A stretch of 15,839 nt of DNA, taken from assembly GCA_017550765.1 (NCBI GenBank), contig JAFZOC010000106.1, positions 1 to 15,839 on the forward strand, in the 5' to 3' direction. Source of the DNA: Oscillospiraceae bacterium (GTDB lineage Bacteria > Bacillota_A > Clostridia > Oscillospirales > Oscillospiraceae). The notes beneath the pieces were generated by a model. That model did no database searches. It saw nothing but the letters and a program-made list of their open reading frames with translations, and was not told the DNA's origin. This document shows, in pieces, positions 7,807 to 14,500 of this stretch (its first letter is position 1; every line of letters begins with the position of its first letter). The translations under genes and the position numbers were made by a program.

Positions 7807-8461
7807 ACGGATCCGAGTCGTCGTGGCGGACGACCAGAACATATCCCGCGGCTTTTTCGAGATGTATGTCCGCGCCTCCAAACGCTACGAGTTGGCGGCG
7901 TCCCTTCGGACGGCACAGGAGGCTGTCGCCTATGTGGATGCACATGAGGCCGACCTGCTGATCCTGGATGTGATGATGCAGGAAGGGATCGACGGTCTCA
8001 CCGCCGCCGAGCGGATCAAACAAAAGCACCCGGCGCTGAAGATCATCATGACCACCTCCACTTCGGAGACCAGCTGGGAGGACAAGGCCCGCAAGATCGG
8101 GGTGGAGAGCTTCTGGTACAAGGAGTATGACGACCACAGCCTGATCGAGATCATGGACCGCACTGCAGACGGCGGATCGGTATACCCGGTAGAGCCGCCA
8201 AAGGTGAGCTTCGGCAAGATCCACCGCAGCGATCTTACTGACCGGGAGCTGGATGTGCTGCGGGAACTGACCGGGAGCCTCACCAATGAGGAGATCGCGG
8301 AAAAACTGCACATCTCCGTCAATACAGTCAAGCGCCACCTGCAGAACATCATGGAAAAGACCGGCTTTGAAAGCCGTCTTGATCTGGCGATGCATGCCCG
8401 CCTTTTGGGCCTGGTCGTGCATGATGACGAACGGACCGATCGGCATAGAGATCTGTCCTGA
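7799..8461 (+). CDS. LuxR/NarL-type response regulator
   Basis: The product is 220 residues. The receiver domain (1-120) has the acidic pair Asp11-Asp12 (VVVADDQ), the phosphoryl acceptor Asp57 in LLILDVMMQEG, a Thr-rich switch (MTTSTS, 84-89) and the conserved Lys108 (FWYKE). A LuxR-type helix-turn-helix (about 144-206) follows: LTDRELDVLRELTGSLTNEE and LHISVNTVKRHLQNI. It is the expected DNA-binding output of the upstream kinase pair. ATG 7799 is the only start in frame because TGA closes the frame at 7790. Possible targets are its own leader, the sensor operon promoter and the secreted protein gene that follows. Targets are inferred from position only. Confidence 0.93.
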   Translation: MGERIRVVVADDQNISRGFFEMYVRASKRYELAASLRTAQEAVAYVDAHEADLLILDVMMQEGIDGLTAAERIKQKHPALKIIMTTSTSETSWEDKARKIGVESFWYKEYDDHSLIEIMDRTADGGSVYPVEPPKVSFGKIHRSDLTDRELDVLRELTGSLTNEEIAEKLHISVNTVKRHLQNIMEKTGFESRLDLAMHARLLGLVVHDDERTDRHRDLS

Positions 8462-8483
8462 CAGGTAAAAAGAGACCTTAAAA

Positions 8484-8577
8484 CAGAGTTCTCATCGAGC
8501 GGGTCAAGGGACTGGGCTGAACGGCGCGACCATCGCGCCGCCCCTGAAAGCAGATAGGTCAAAAAGGGAAAAAGAAC
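8484..8577 (+). promoter_or_regulatory. Structured intergenic segment, function unclear
   Basis: A perfect hairpin CGGCGCGA-CCA-TCGCGCCG (8522-8540) is enclosed by a partial stem, TCAAGGG against CCCCTGA. It lies between the regulator stop and the next start. No T-run follows, so it may be a weak terminator for the regulator or a leader structure for the next gene. The segment AGGGACTGG resembles the conserved core of SAM-I type riboswitches, but the rest of that aptamer is not convincingly present. Confidence 0.35.
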
Positions 8578-9147
8578 ATGACAATGATAACAGCACTGCT
8601 GTTGGCGCTCTTTCTGATCGCCGGATCCAGCATCACAGCAGCCGCGACCAGAGCAAAGACCGGTACCACGACCATTACCTTCGAGGTCACGGAGGGATCT
8701 TTCACGATCCATATCCCGCATGACGTAAGGATAAAATATGGGGACACAGACATCCAGATCATCGGCTGCGCATATGTCAGCGACGTGACCGGTATCAACA
8801 AAGAGATCGTTTGCCATTACAGCGGCAGTTCACTCAAATGCGGCGACTATGAGATACCTGTGACCTGGTACGATCAGTCCGGTCCGCTCATTGATGATGA
8901 GAGTGGGACCGCAGCTTTCGAAAAAAGAGAGACAGACGGCGATCACTCAGGGAGCTTCTGCGTATATGAGCCGGACGGATCGCCGGACACGCCATACAAG
9001 TATATGCGATTTGGGATGAAGATCGAGAGATCCGCATGGGCTCATGCCGTTCGCGGGGACTATACGGCAACTCTTGACTTCACGTTCTCGGTGGATGAGG
9101 ATCAGCAGAGGCGCTGTCGATCTGAAGTGAGCGCGCGTATAGGATGA
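8578..9147 (+). CDS. Small secreted beta-rich protein of unknown function
   Basis: The product is 189 residues, with a hydrophobic start MTMITALLLALFLIAGSSIT that reads as a signal sequence although it lacks the usual N-terminal Lys/Arg. The mature part is rich in beta-strand patterns: TTTITFEVTEGSFTIHIP near the start and GDYTATLDFTFSV near the end. These resemble single immunoglobulin-like surface modules. Two cysteines (about 64 and 80, IIGCAYV and VCHYSG) could form a disulfide. There is no anchor motif and no catalytic signature. The ribosome binding site is weak (AAAGGG, about 8566-8571). It follows the response regulator by 116 bases and may be co-transcribed with or controlled by it. 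I do not recognise the family. Confidence 0.65.
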   Translation: MTMITALLLALFLIAGSSITAAATRAKTGTTTITFEVTEGSFTIHIPHDVRIKYGDTDIQIIGCAYVSDVTGINKEIVCHYSGSSLKCGDYEIPVTWYDQSGPLIDDESGTAAFEKRETDGDHSGSFCVYEPDGSPDTPYKYMRFGMKIERSAWAHAVRGDYTATLDFTFSVDEDQQRRCRSEVSARIG

Positions 9148-9335
9148 CGATGTCCTGCTTATCTCCTCGTTGCGCTGCTGACGATGCTCCAGGCGTAGAC
9201 CTCGCCTTTGTGACGCGATCACATCGCGCATATGGGCAAGACGGCGACACATCGAGCATGGGAAAGACATGTGGACTATGTAGAAACGGTCCGGAGCACC
9301 GTTCCATCATATCGACAAAGGAACATGCAGAACAG

Positions 9336-9376
9336 GAGCAGGGAGCCGGTCAAGTCGACCGGCTCCCTGTTCGTTT
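9336..9376 (+). terminator. Rho-independent terminator
   Basis: CAGGGAGCCGGTC (9339-9351) pairs perfectly with GACCGGCTCCCTG (9357-9369), with further outer pairs to 9336/9372, and GTTTT follows. It ends the unit containing the secreted protein, about 190 bases after its stop. The interval 9148-9335 shows no supportable gene. Confidence 0.75.
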
Positions 9377-9392
9377 TGCCCTGCCCGTTCAT

Positions 9393-9612
9393 CTTGGCCA
9401 CTGGCGGCCGGTGTTGTCGATGTAGGTATCGCCGGAGAGCAGGAGCTGGGAAACGGGGACGATGGTGTGACCGTCGGCCTGCAGCGCCTGGATGATCCCG
9501 GGCAGAGCCTCAGGCGTGTGTTCGGCGGCGTTGTGGAAAAGGATGATGCTCCCGGAACGCACGTTCTTCAGGAACAGCTGCGCGATCTCATCTGCGAGAT
9601 GCCCTTCCAGTC
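9393..9612. repeat. Direct repeat, copy 1 of 2 (partner 11145-11366)
   Basis: This 220-base segment is repeated in the same orientation at 11145-11366, flanking the serine dehydratase gene. Both copies begin one codon before or at the deacetylase stop, and similarity drops sharply on both sides. Confidence 0.9.
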
Positions 9613-9690
9613 TATACTATCGCAGTCCAATAGAGCTGAGACCAATGGCGATACCGCACTCAATGGTGCTGCCACCCCCAAATATTCACC
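9393..9690 (-). pseudogene. Decayed fragment of a PdaB-like polysaccharide deacetylase
   Basis: Bases 9393-9612 match 11145-11366, the 3' end of the intact deacetylase gene, with 5 substitutions and two 1-base deletions over 222 positions (about 97%). The deletions break the frame. Reading leftwards on the minus strand past the sharp break at 9612, protein-level resemblance continues: DCDSIDWKGIS (9597-9627) aligns with DVDSLDWKGIS, TIECGIAIGLSSI (9629-9667, shifted frame) aligns with the VIQSVQQLGMTAI region, and GEY (9682-9690) falls where the motif-3 PYGEY is expected. The first two NodB motifs are absent. It is a non-functional paralog remnant, and the promoter of the serine dehydratase now lies at its broken end. 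Confidence 0.75.
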
Positions 9691-9700
9691 AAGTCTGCTG

Positions 9701-9729
9701 TTGAAGAAACCAAACGGCCATGCTATAAT
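9701..9729 (+). promoter_or_regulatory. Strong promoter of the L-serine dehydratase gene
   Basis: TTGAAG (9701-9706), a 17-bp spacer and perfect TATAAT (9724-9729) preceded by TGC (extended -10). It predicts a transcript start near 9736 and a 75-base leader before ATG 9810. Confidence 0.85.
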
Positions 9730-9809
9730 CTCTTTGTAGGATCCGAACAGTGCGCGGCTATATTCCGCAGGATCGAGCCGCCGCAGCGACCAGAGTTGAG
9801 GATAACAAT

Positions 9810-11033
9810 ATGAGATCGATCAGAGACATCTATAAGATCGGCCGTGGTCCCTCCAGCTCTCACACCATGGGGCCGGAGACCGCTTCACGTACCTTCAAGG
9901 GAGAACACCCGGAGGCGGACCGCTTCCAGGTCACGCTCTACGGCTCCCTGTCCAAAACCGGCAAGGGGCACGGCACGGACCGGGCTATCCTTGCCGCCAT
10001 GGAGCCGGTCCCTACGGAGGTGATCTTTGCCAAGGAAGATCCCGCCGACATGAAGCACCCCAACACCATGGATCTGGTGGCCTATCGGGATAGGGAGGAG
10101 AGCGGCCGTATGCGGGTATACAGCATTGGCGGCGGCGATATTTCCATCGAAGGCCGGGAGGATACCAGTAAGGGCGAAGACGAGATCTATCTGGAGAACT
10201 CCTTTGCCGAGATCCGTCAGTTTTGCGAGTATCGCTATATTGATCTGGTGGAGTACATCAGCATCAACGAGGGCGAAGAGATCTGGGACTACCTTGCGAC
10301 CGTGTGGGAGACCATGAAGCATGCCGTGGAAGCCGGCTTGAGCAAAGAGGGCGTCCTTCCCGGCGGACTGAAGATCCAGCGCAAGGCGAAGCTCCTGTAC
10401 AACAAGGTGCTGGAGACTGCCCATCCCGAGGTCCTGGAATGCCAGAAGGTCTGTTCCTATGCCTTTGCCGTCAGCGAAGAAAACGCAGATAACGGCATCA
10501 TCGTCACCGCCCCCACCTGCGGCGCCAGCGGCGTGCTGCCCGCGGTGCTCTACTATCTGCGGCAAAAGCGGAAGGTCACCGACCAGCAGATCATCCACGC
10601 GCTGGGCGTGGCCGGCCTTTTCGGAGAGCTTGCCAAGAAGAATGCCTCCGTCTCCGGCGCCGAGTGCGGCTGTCAGGCGGAGGTGGGCGTGGCCTGCTCT
10701 ATGGCAGCCGCCGCAGCAGGCCATGTCTTTGGCTATGACCTGAGCCGGATCGAGTATTCTGCCGAGATCGCCCTGGAACACCACTTGGGTCTGACTTGCG
10801 ACCCGATCTGCGGCCTGGTCCAGGTCCCCTGCATTGAGCGTAATGCCGTTGCGGCGATGCGCGCGCTAAACTCCGCAAACCTGGCCTTCTTCCTGGAGGG
10901 GACCCGCCGCATTAGTTATGATATGGTGCTCAAAAGTATGTACCGCACAGGTATCGACATGAACCAACGCTATCGCGAGACCTCCGAGGGCGGCATCGCC
11001 GCGGCCTATATGCGCCGCGGGGGAAGAAAATAA
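9810..11033 (+). CDS. sdaA: L-serine dehydratase (iron-sulfur, single chain)
   Basis: It converts L-serine to pyruvate and ammonia using a [4Fe-4S] cluster, in the cytoplasm. ATG 9810 is chosen because GAGGA (9798-9802) precedes it by 7 bases and the product then begins MRSIRDIYKIGRGPSSSHTM, the classic start of this family; GTG 9750 would add an atypical 20-residue extension. The product is 407 residues, typical of the fused beta-alpha form. The beta-type domain comes first (GPSSSHTMGPE, 13-23), and the alpha-type domain carries APTCGASGVLPAVLYY. Cluster ligands are probably Cys288, Cys330 and Cys341: their 42- and 11-residue spacings match the three ligands I recall from the Legionella enzyme. 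It is monocistronic, with its own promoter and terminator. It probably serves serine catabolism for energy or pyruvate supply. Confidence 0.95.
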   Translation: MRSIRDIYKIGRGPSSSHTMGPETASRTFKGEHPEADRFQVTLYGSLSKTGKGHGTDRAILAAMEPVPTEVIFAKEDPADMKHPNTMDLVAYRDREESGRMRVYSIGGGDISIEGREDTSKGEDEIYLENSFAEIRQFCEYRYIDLVEYISINEGEEIWDYLATVWETMKHAVEAGLSKEGVLPGGLKIQRKAKLLYNKVLETAHPEVLECQKVCSYAFAVSEENADNGIIVTAPTCGASGVLPAVLYYLRQKRKVTDQQIIHALGVAGLFGELAKKNASVSGAECGCQAEVGVACSMAAAAAGHVFGYDLSRIEYSAEIALEHHLGLTCDPICGLVQVPCIERNAVAAMRALNSANLAFFLEGTRRISYDMVLKSMYRTGIDMNQRYRETSEGGIAAAYMRRGGRK

Positions 11034-11069
11034 GGGATCACGCTCCCTTGAACGCGTTTGAAGATAAAG

Positions 11070-11117
11070 ACACGCAGGGCTCCGCACTTTACTGATGCGA
11101 GGCCCTGCGTGTTTTTT
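11070..11117. terminator. Bidirectional terminator between convergent genes
   Basis: ACACGCAGGGC (11070-11080) pairs with GCCCTGCGTGT (11102-11112), and an inner CGCA/TGCG stem extends it. A T6 run (11112-11117) follows on the plus strand, ending the serine dehydratase transcript. On the minus strand the exit is T-rich enough to serve the deacetylase gene. Confidence 0.85.
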
Positions 11118-11141
11118 AGTTTGTGGACGCTGCGCTTATCT

Positions 11142-11906
11142 TTACTTGGCCCACTGGCGGCCGGTGTTGTCGATGTAGGTGTCGCCGGAGAGCAGGAGCT
11201 GGGAAACGGGGACGATGGTGTAGCCGTCGGCCTGCAGCGCCTGGATGATCCCGGGCAGAGCCTCAGGCGTGTGTTCGGCGGCGTTGTGGAAAAGGATGAT
11301 GCTCCCGGAACGCACGTTCTTCAGGACCCGCTGCGCGATCTCATCTGCAGAGATGCCCTTCCAGTCCAGACTGTCCACATCCCACTGGATCGCTGTCATG
11401 CCGAGCTGCTGCACGCTCTGGATCACATGGTCGTCGTACTCGCCGTAGGGGCAGCGGAAAAGAGTCGGCACGACGCCGGTGATCGCTGCGATCTTCTCGT
11501 TGCAGGAGCTGATATCAGCCTGGATCTGTTCTGCGCTCAATGATGAAAAATGCGCATGGCTGGAGGAATGGTCCATCACCTCGTGGCCGGCATCAGACAG
11601 AGCTCTCACCGACTCCGGATACTTGTCGACCCAATCTCCCACGACGAAGAAAGTCGTTTTCACGCCATACTGCCCCAGGATATCGATGAGGAGCTGGGTA
11701 TCTTCGTTGCCCCAGGCGGCATCGAAGGACATGGCGATGACTTTGTCCTGCCGCTCGACCGAATAGACCGGCAGGCTCCGCTTTGCGGCGGACACGCCGA
11801 CGATCGATGGGCTGTTCACTGTCCAGAAGATCAGCACTACGGCAAGGATCGCGCCGATGGTGGATACGAAATGTTTGTTCTTGACGAGATGGACGAGATC
11901 GATCAT
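11142..11906 (-). CDS. PdaB-like polysaccharide deacetylase
   Basis: It has a NodB-type carbohydrate esterase 4 fold and is predicted to remove acetyl groups from cell-wall glycan outside the membrane. The start is ATG at 11906, placed 8 bases after AAGGAG (11915-11920 complement); the upstream GTG and ATG overlap that site. It has 254 residues, the usual PdaB length. A membrane anchor spans about 15-31 (STIGAILAVVLIFWTV). Motif 1 is MSFDAAWG (Asp62, the second Asp being replaced as in PdaB proteins), motif 2 is DHSSSHAHFSSL (His113, His117), motif 3 is FRCPYGEYDD (150-159), motif 4 is WDVDSLDW (175-182), and motif 5 is SIILFHNA (202-209). PdaB-type proteins are linked to sporulation in Bacillus, but loss of the second Asp leaves catalysis open. 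Its 3' end is duplicated at 9393-9612. Confidence 0.92.
   Translation of the reverse strand: MIDLVHLVKNKHFVSTIGAILAVVLIFWTVNSPSIVGVSAAKRSLPVYSVERQDKVIAMSFDAAWGNEDTQLLIDILGQYGVKTTFFVVGDWVDKYPESVRALSDAGHEVMDHSSSHAHFSSLSAEQIQADISSCNEKIAAITGVVPTLFRCPYGEYDDHVIQSVQQLGMTAIQWDVDSLDWKGISADEIAQRVLKNVRSGSIILFHNAAEHTPEALPGIIQALQADGYTIVPVSQLLLSGDTYIDNTGRQWAK
11145..11366. repeat. Direct repeat, copy 2 of 2 (partner 9393-9612)
   Basis: This is the 3' end of the intact deacetylase gene (last 74 codons). It is nearly identical to copy 1 and is probably the source or donor of that segment. Confidence 0.9.
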
Positions 11907-11983
11907 GTACATCACTCCTTATGGAACAAGGTATGATGCTGCATGAGCTCAGTAGAACAGCGGGACGGAGAGAACTGCCCGTG

Positions 11984-12016
11984 AAAAAAAGAGACGGGAA
12001 CGATCCCGCCTCTTTT
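11984..12016 (-). terminator. Terminator of the acyl ligase-ACP-thioesterase operon
   Basis: On the minus strand AAAAGAGGCGGGA pairs with TCCCGTCTCTTTT (one mismatch) around TCGT, and the T-run continues. It overlaps the thioesterase stop codon and separates that operon from the deacetylase gene. Bases 11907-11983 show no gene. Confidence 0.85.
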
Positions 12017-12725
12017 ATCGATCTTCGTAGCCTAAACGCATTCGGAAAACAGGCTTGTCCGCTTCGCCCTGGATGAAATAATCCTGGTCCTGCTGTCCCC
12101 AGCGGACCTGCATGGCATCGCCGTGGCGCGCTTCGCTGACATACTCGACCTGGATCGAGCGCAGTGCACGTCCCTCGGCGGAGGCAGGGATACAGTCCTC
12201 AGCCAGGTCGAAGTAGCGGGTGTTGTTCATGTGCCCGTTGAGATCCACATAGCTGTAGGGGACCTGGAAGGGGACCGCTTCGGTCAGTTCCAGACGGCGC
12301 GGAGAAGCGGGCAGAGCGATCTCATCCCCGGTGCTCTCGCCTTCGATGACAACGCCATATTTCTCGGGGAAGACGACCTTGCGCGTGACCCGATCGACGA
12401 GCATCCATAGAGCGCTTGCCCGCAGGAGCACCTCACCGTCGGCTGTCTCGAGCTGATAGTAACGGGGGAAGAAGAGATGCATGGTCTTGCCCGGCCAGCT
12501 CTTCAGCAGGAGATGTTCATCATAGACGGGCATCCGTAGGATCTCTGCCTTCTGTAGACCAACGATCCACAAGATCCCTTTATCCAAGGTCTTGTCCCGG
12601 CCCATGCCGAGCTCTTCGGTATGCTTGATCGAAGCTTCCTGCAAGAGCTCGAAGAGGCGGGAAGTCCGGAGGCGACGGTGGAGGTCGACGTCCTTGCTGC
12701 GCAGCAGCAGTTCCTGCCGGAACAT
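12015..12725 (-). CDS. Acyl-ACP thioesterase
   Basis: It hydrolyses fatty acyl-ACP to free fatty acid plus ACP in the cytoplasm. The start is ATG at 12725, two bases after the ACP stop (TGATCATG); the open frame to 12794 would add 23 residues out of the ACP coding region. It has 236 residues, within the range of bacterial FatA/FatB-like (Acyl-ACP_TE) proteins with two hot-dog folds. The N-terminal half carries SRLFELLQEASIKHTEELG, and the C-terminal half carries VDLNGHMNNTRYFDLAED, with the family's Asp161, Asn163 and His165. No separate ribosome binding site is visible, so translation probably couples to the ACP gene. In this operon it may release fatty acids loaded by the ligase, or release chains from the main fatty acid pathway. 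Chain specificity cannot be read. Confidence 0.9.
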   Translation of the reverse strand: MFRQELLLRSKDVDLHRRLRTSRLFELLQEASIKHTEELGMGRDKTLDKGILWIVGLQKAEILRMPVYDEHLLLKSWPGKTMHLFFPRYYQLETADGEVLLRASALWMLVDRVTRKVVFPEKYGVVIEGESTGDEIALPASPRRLELTEAVPFQVPYSYVDLNGHMNNTRYFDLAEDCIPASAEGRALRSIQVEYVSEARHGDAMQVRWGQQDQDYFIQGEADKPVFRMRLGYEDR

Positions 12726-12727
12726 GA

Positions 12728-12979
12728 TCAAGTTTTGGGCAGACGCTTCATGATGGCGTCCGCCACATCGCCCAGGGTGGAGAGCTTGGCCCACTGACGC
12801 TCGGGGATCTTTACATCGAACAAAGCCTCGAGCTTGCAGATGACCAGCACGAAGCCCATGGAGTCGATGGCAGTCTCGGTGTTGATCACCGTGTCCTCCT
12901 TGAGCTCCTGTCCTTCCATATCAGGGAAGCAGTTGCAAATGACGGTCTTGATCTCCTTGATGACTTCCGCTCTTGTCAT
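12728..12979 (-). CDS. Acyl carrier protein
   Basis: The product is 83 residues from ATG at 12979, preceded by GAAAGG at 9 bases; the TTG at 12988 is less likely. Ser40 in AIDSMGFVLVICKLE is the expected attachment site for 4'-phosphopantetheine. The residue after Ser-Met is Gly rather than the Asp/Glu of housekeeping ACP (DSLDxVE), and the sequence has few acidic residues in helix II, unlike AcpP. It is therefore probably a dedicated carrier for this operon rather than the general fatty acid synthesis ACP. It lies 5 bases after the ligase stop and 2 bases before the thioesterase start. A D-alanyl or amino acid carrier role is an alternative, but the thioesterase partner argues for fatty acids. 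Confidence 0.92.
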   Translation of the reverse strand: MTRAEVIKEIKTVICNCFPDMEGQELKEDTVINTETAIDSMGFVLVICKLEALFDVKIPERQWAKLSTLGDVADAIMKRLPKT

Positions 12980-12984
12980 ATCTG

Positions 12985-14316
12985 TCAACCTTTCTGCTGG
13001 AGTTCCCAGCGTTTGATCTTACCCGTTGCCGTGCGGGGCAGCGGCGCCTGGGTGATGGTGACGCCGCCCAGCCTTTGGCCACGCGGCAGCTCGGTCATAA
13101 GAGGTCTGAGCTTGTCAAGGATCTCCCGCTCAGCGCCTTTTCCAACATAAATGAGATGAGGACGAGCATCCTTCAGGACGACGGCCAGCTCCCCATTGTC
13201 CAGGACGCGGGACAGGGCGGCTTCATACTCCGGCAGGAAGATCTTTGTCCCGTCGGGAAGGACCAGGATGTCTTTCTTGCGGCCGGTGATGTGGAGCTTG
13301 CCATCATCATCGAAACGGCCAAGATCGCCCGTGCGGAAGACGCCGTCGATCAGGACTTCCGCCGTGCTCTCCGGGCGCTTGTAGTAGCCCTGCATCATGC
13401 AGGTGGGCGCCTGGATCAGGATCTCACCGTCCTCAGCCAGCGTGACGGTATCATCCGGGCAGATCTCCATGGCGAAGGGGTCGCCCTGGACGCTGATGGC
13501 GACGCCGGAGCTGGTCTCCGTAAGGCCGTAGCCGAAGCTGACCCGGATGCCCTTGGCAGCTGCCGCTTGCAGGAGCGCGGGGGGGCAGTCTCCCGCACCG
13601 ACGAGGATCAGCGCCAGTTCATCGTTCAGAAGGCGCTGCTGGATGAGGAAACCAAGGAGGAGCGGGACGACAGAGACCGCTGTGGGGCGGTAGAAGGCGC
13701 AGTCGTCGATATAATGACGGGGACCGCGGCCGAGAGCGACACAGGCTCCGCAGTTGAGGCCCCAGAGGAGCCCGCAGACGAAGCCGAACACATGCCCCAG
13801 GGGGAGCAGACACAGCAGCGTATCAGAAGGGGAGAGGGGGAGCTTCGCAGATCCGTTGTAGGCGCTCTGACAGAGGGAGCGATCCGTCAGCACCACGGCT
13901 TTGGCGCGCTCCGTAGTACCGGATGTGAAGAAGAGGATGCGCCCTTCGCCGCCCTGGACGCCTGAAGACAGATAGGGGGACAGTTCGTCCACCAGATCCA
14001 CATCGCCCCAGAGCAGATCCACGTCCGTATAGGCGAGGAGCTGGCGGAGCAGCACGGAAGGGGCGTTCTCGTCGAGCATGACGATCTGCAGGCCTGCGAT
14101 GTTTGCCGCGAAGAGCTCGATGACGCAGTCCATGCTCCCGTCAGAGAGCAGGCCGAGACATGTTTTGCCAGTGCCGCGCAGTTCTTCGGAGCGTTTTTGA
14201 ACAGTCTCCCAGAGCTTCGAGAAGGTGAGCGTTCGTTCGCCATAGCGCAGCGCGGGCGCATCCGGCGAGGCCTCCGCCCAATGACGGAGCATGTCAGCAA
14301 AATGCTGATATCGCAT
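12985..14316 (-). CDS. AMP-forming acyl ligase (fatty acyl-ACP/CoA synthetase-like)
   Basis: It is predicted to activate a carboxylic acid with ATP to an acyl-adenylate and transfer it to a thiol, most likely on the adjacent ACP. ATG at 14316 follows AAAGGAGG by 9 bases, giving 443 residues, shorter than the 500-550 of typical fatty acyl-CoA synthetases. Motifs: phosphate loop FFTSGTTERAKAVVL (129-143), YGLTE (263-267), RTGDLGRFD (328-336), the hinge-like GRKKDILV (345-352) and the C-terminal catalytic-lysine motif PRTATGKIKR (427-436, Lys433). The phosphate loop has Glu-Arg where Gly is usual. An aryl or amino acid adenylation role cannot be ruled out. It is the first gene of a tight operon with an ACP and a thioesterase, divergent from a fatty acid isomerase-like gene. 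Confidence 0.88.
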   Translation of the reverse strand: MRYQHFADMLRHWAEASPDAPALRYGERTLTFSKLWETVQKRSEELRGTGKTCLGLLSDGSMDCVIELFAANIAGLQIVMLDENAPSVLLRQLLAYTDVDLLWGDVDLVDELSPYLSSGVQGGEGRILFFTSGTTERAKAVVLTDRSLCQSAYNGSAKLPLSPSDTLLCLLPLGHVFGFVCGLLWGLNCGACVALGRGPRHYIDDCAFYRPTAVSVVPLLLGFLIQQRLLNDELALILVGAGDCPPALLQAAAAKGIRVSFGYGLTETSSGVAISVQGDPFAMEICPDDTVTLAEDGEILIQAPTCMMQGYYKRPESTAEVLIDGVFRTGDLGRFDDDGKLHITGRKKDILVLPDGTKIFLPEYEAALSRVLDNGELAVVLKDARPHLIYVGKGAEREILDKLRPLMTELPRGQRLGGVTITQAPLPRTATGKIKRWELQQKG

Positions 14317-14341
14317 AGAGACCGACCTCCTTTTTACCTGT

Positions 14342-14370
14342 AGTATAGCATGGATCGAAGGACCGGGGAA
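14342..14370 (-). promoter_or_regulatory. Promoter of the acyl ligase operon
   Basis: On the minus strand TATACT (14342-14347) is preceded by TGC (extended -10). A poor -35 (TTCCCC, 14365-14370) lies 17 bases further upstream. The transcript would start about 20 bases before the ligase ATG. Confidence 0.6.
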
Positions 14371-14422
14371 GAGGGAAAAGAAAAATAGCTGTCTTTTTTG
14401 ACAGGAAAGAGCAAAACAACTA

Positions 14423-14451
14423 GTGACAACACTTTTCTTGTGATGTATAAT
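14423..14451 (+). promoter_or_regulatory. Promoter of the fatty acid isomerase-like gene
   Basis: GTGACA (14423-14428), a 17-bp spacer and perfect TATAAT (14446-14451). An imperfect dyad TGACAA-N8-TTGTGA (14424-14443) overlaps the -35 and spacer and could be a repressor site. A short CTGTC/GACAG hairpin around a T-run (14390-14404) lies between the two divergent promoters. Confidence 0.8.
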
Positions 14452-14500
14452 CATGCCAGCGGATATCACACCTTAACCATTCTTATTCGGAGGGGAAAAA

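Noticed and set aside
9144..9425. 93-codon plus frame starting at an ATGA overlap with the secreted protein stop
   Set aside because: It runs through the terminator at 9336-9376 and into the deacetylase remnant, and its sequence has no recognisable structure. A hydrophobic stretch in another frame (YLLVALLTMLQA, about 9160-9195) hints at a decayed signal peptide but stops at once.
9629..9690. Minus-strand peptide resembling a double-glycine bacteriocin (GGGSTIECGIAIGLSSIGLR)
   Set aside because: There is no start codon or ribosome binding site and a stop lies immediately upstream. The sequence is better explained as frameshifted deacetylase.
9467..9739. 90-codon plus frame, and its counterpart at 11058-11543
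   Set aside because: Both are antisense readings of the duplicated deacetylase 3' end. Their similarity to each other reflects the repeat, not a gene family.
9393..11366. Composite transposon or integrative element around the serine dehydratase
   Set aside because: The flanking repeats are deacetylase gene ends, without transposase, terminal inverted repeats or target-site duplications.
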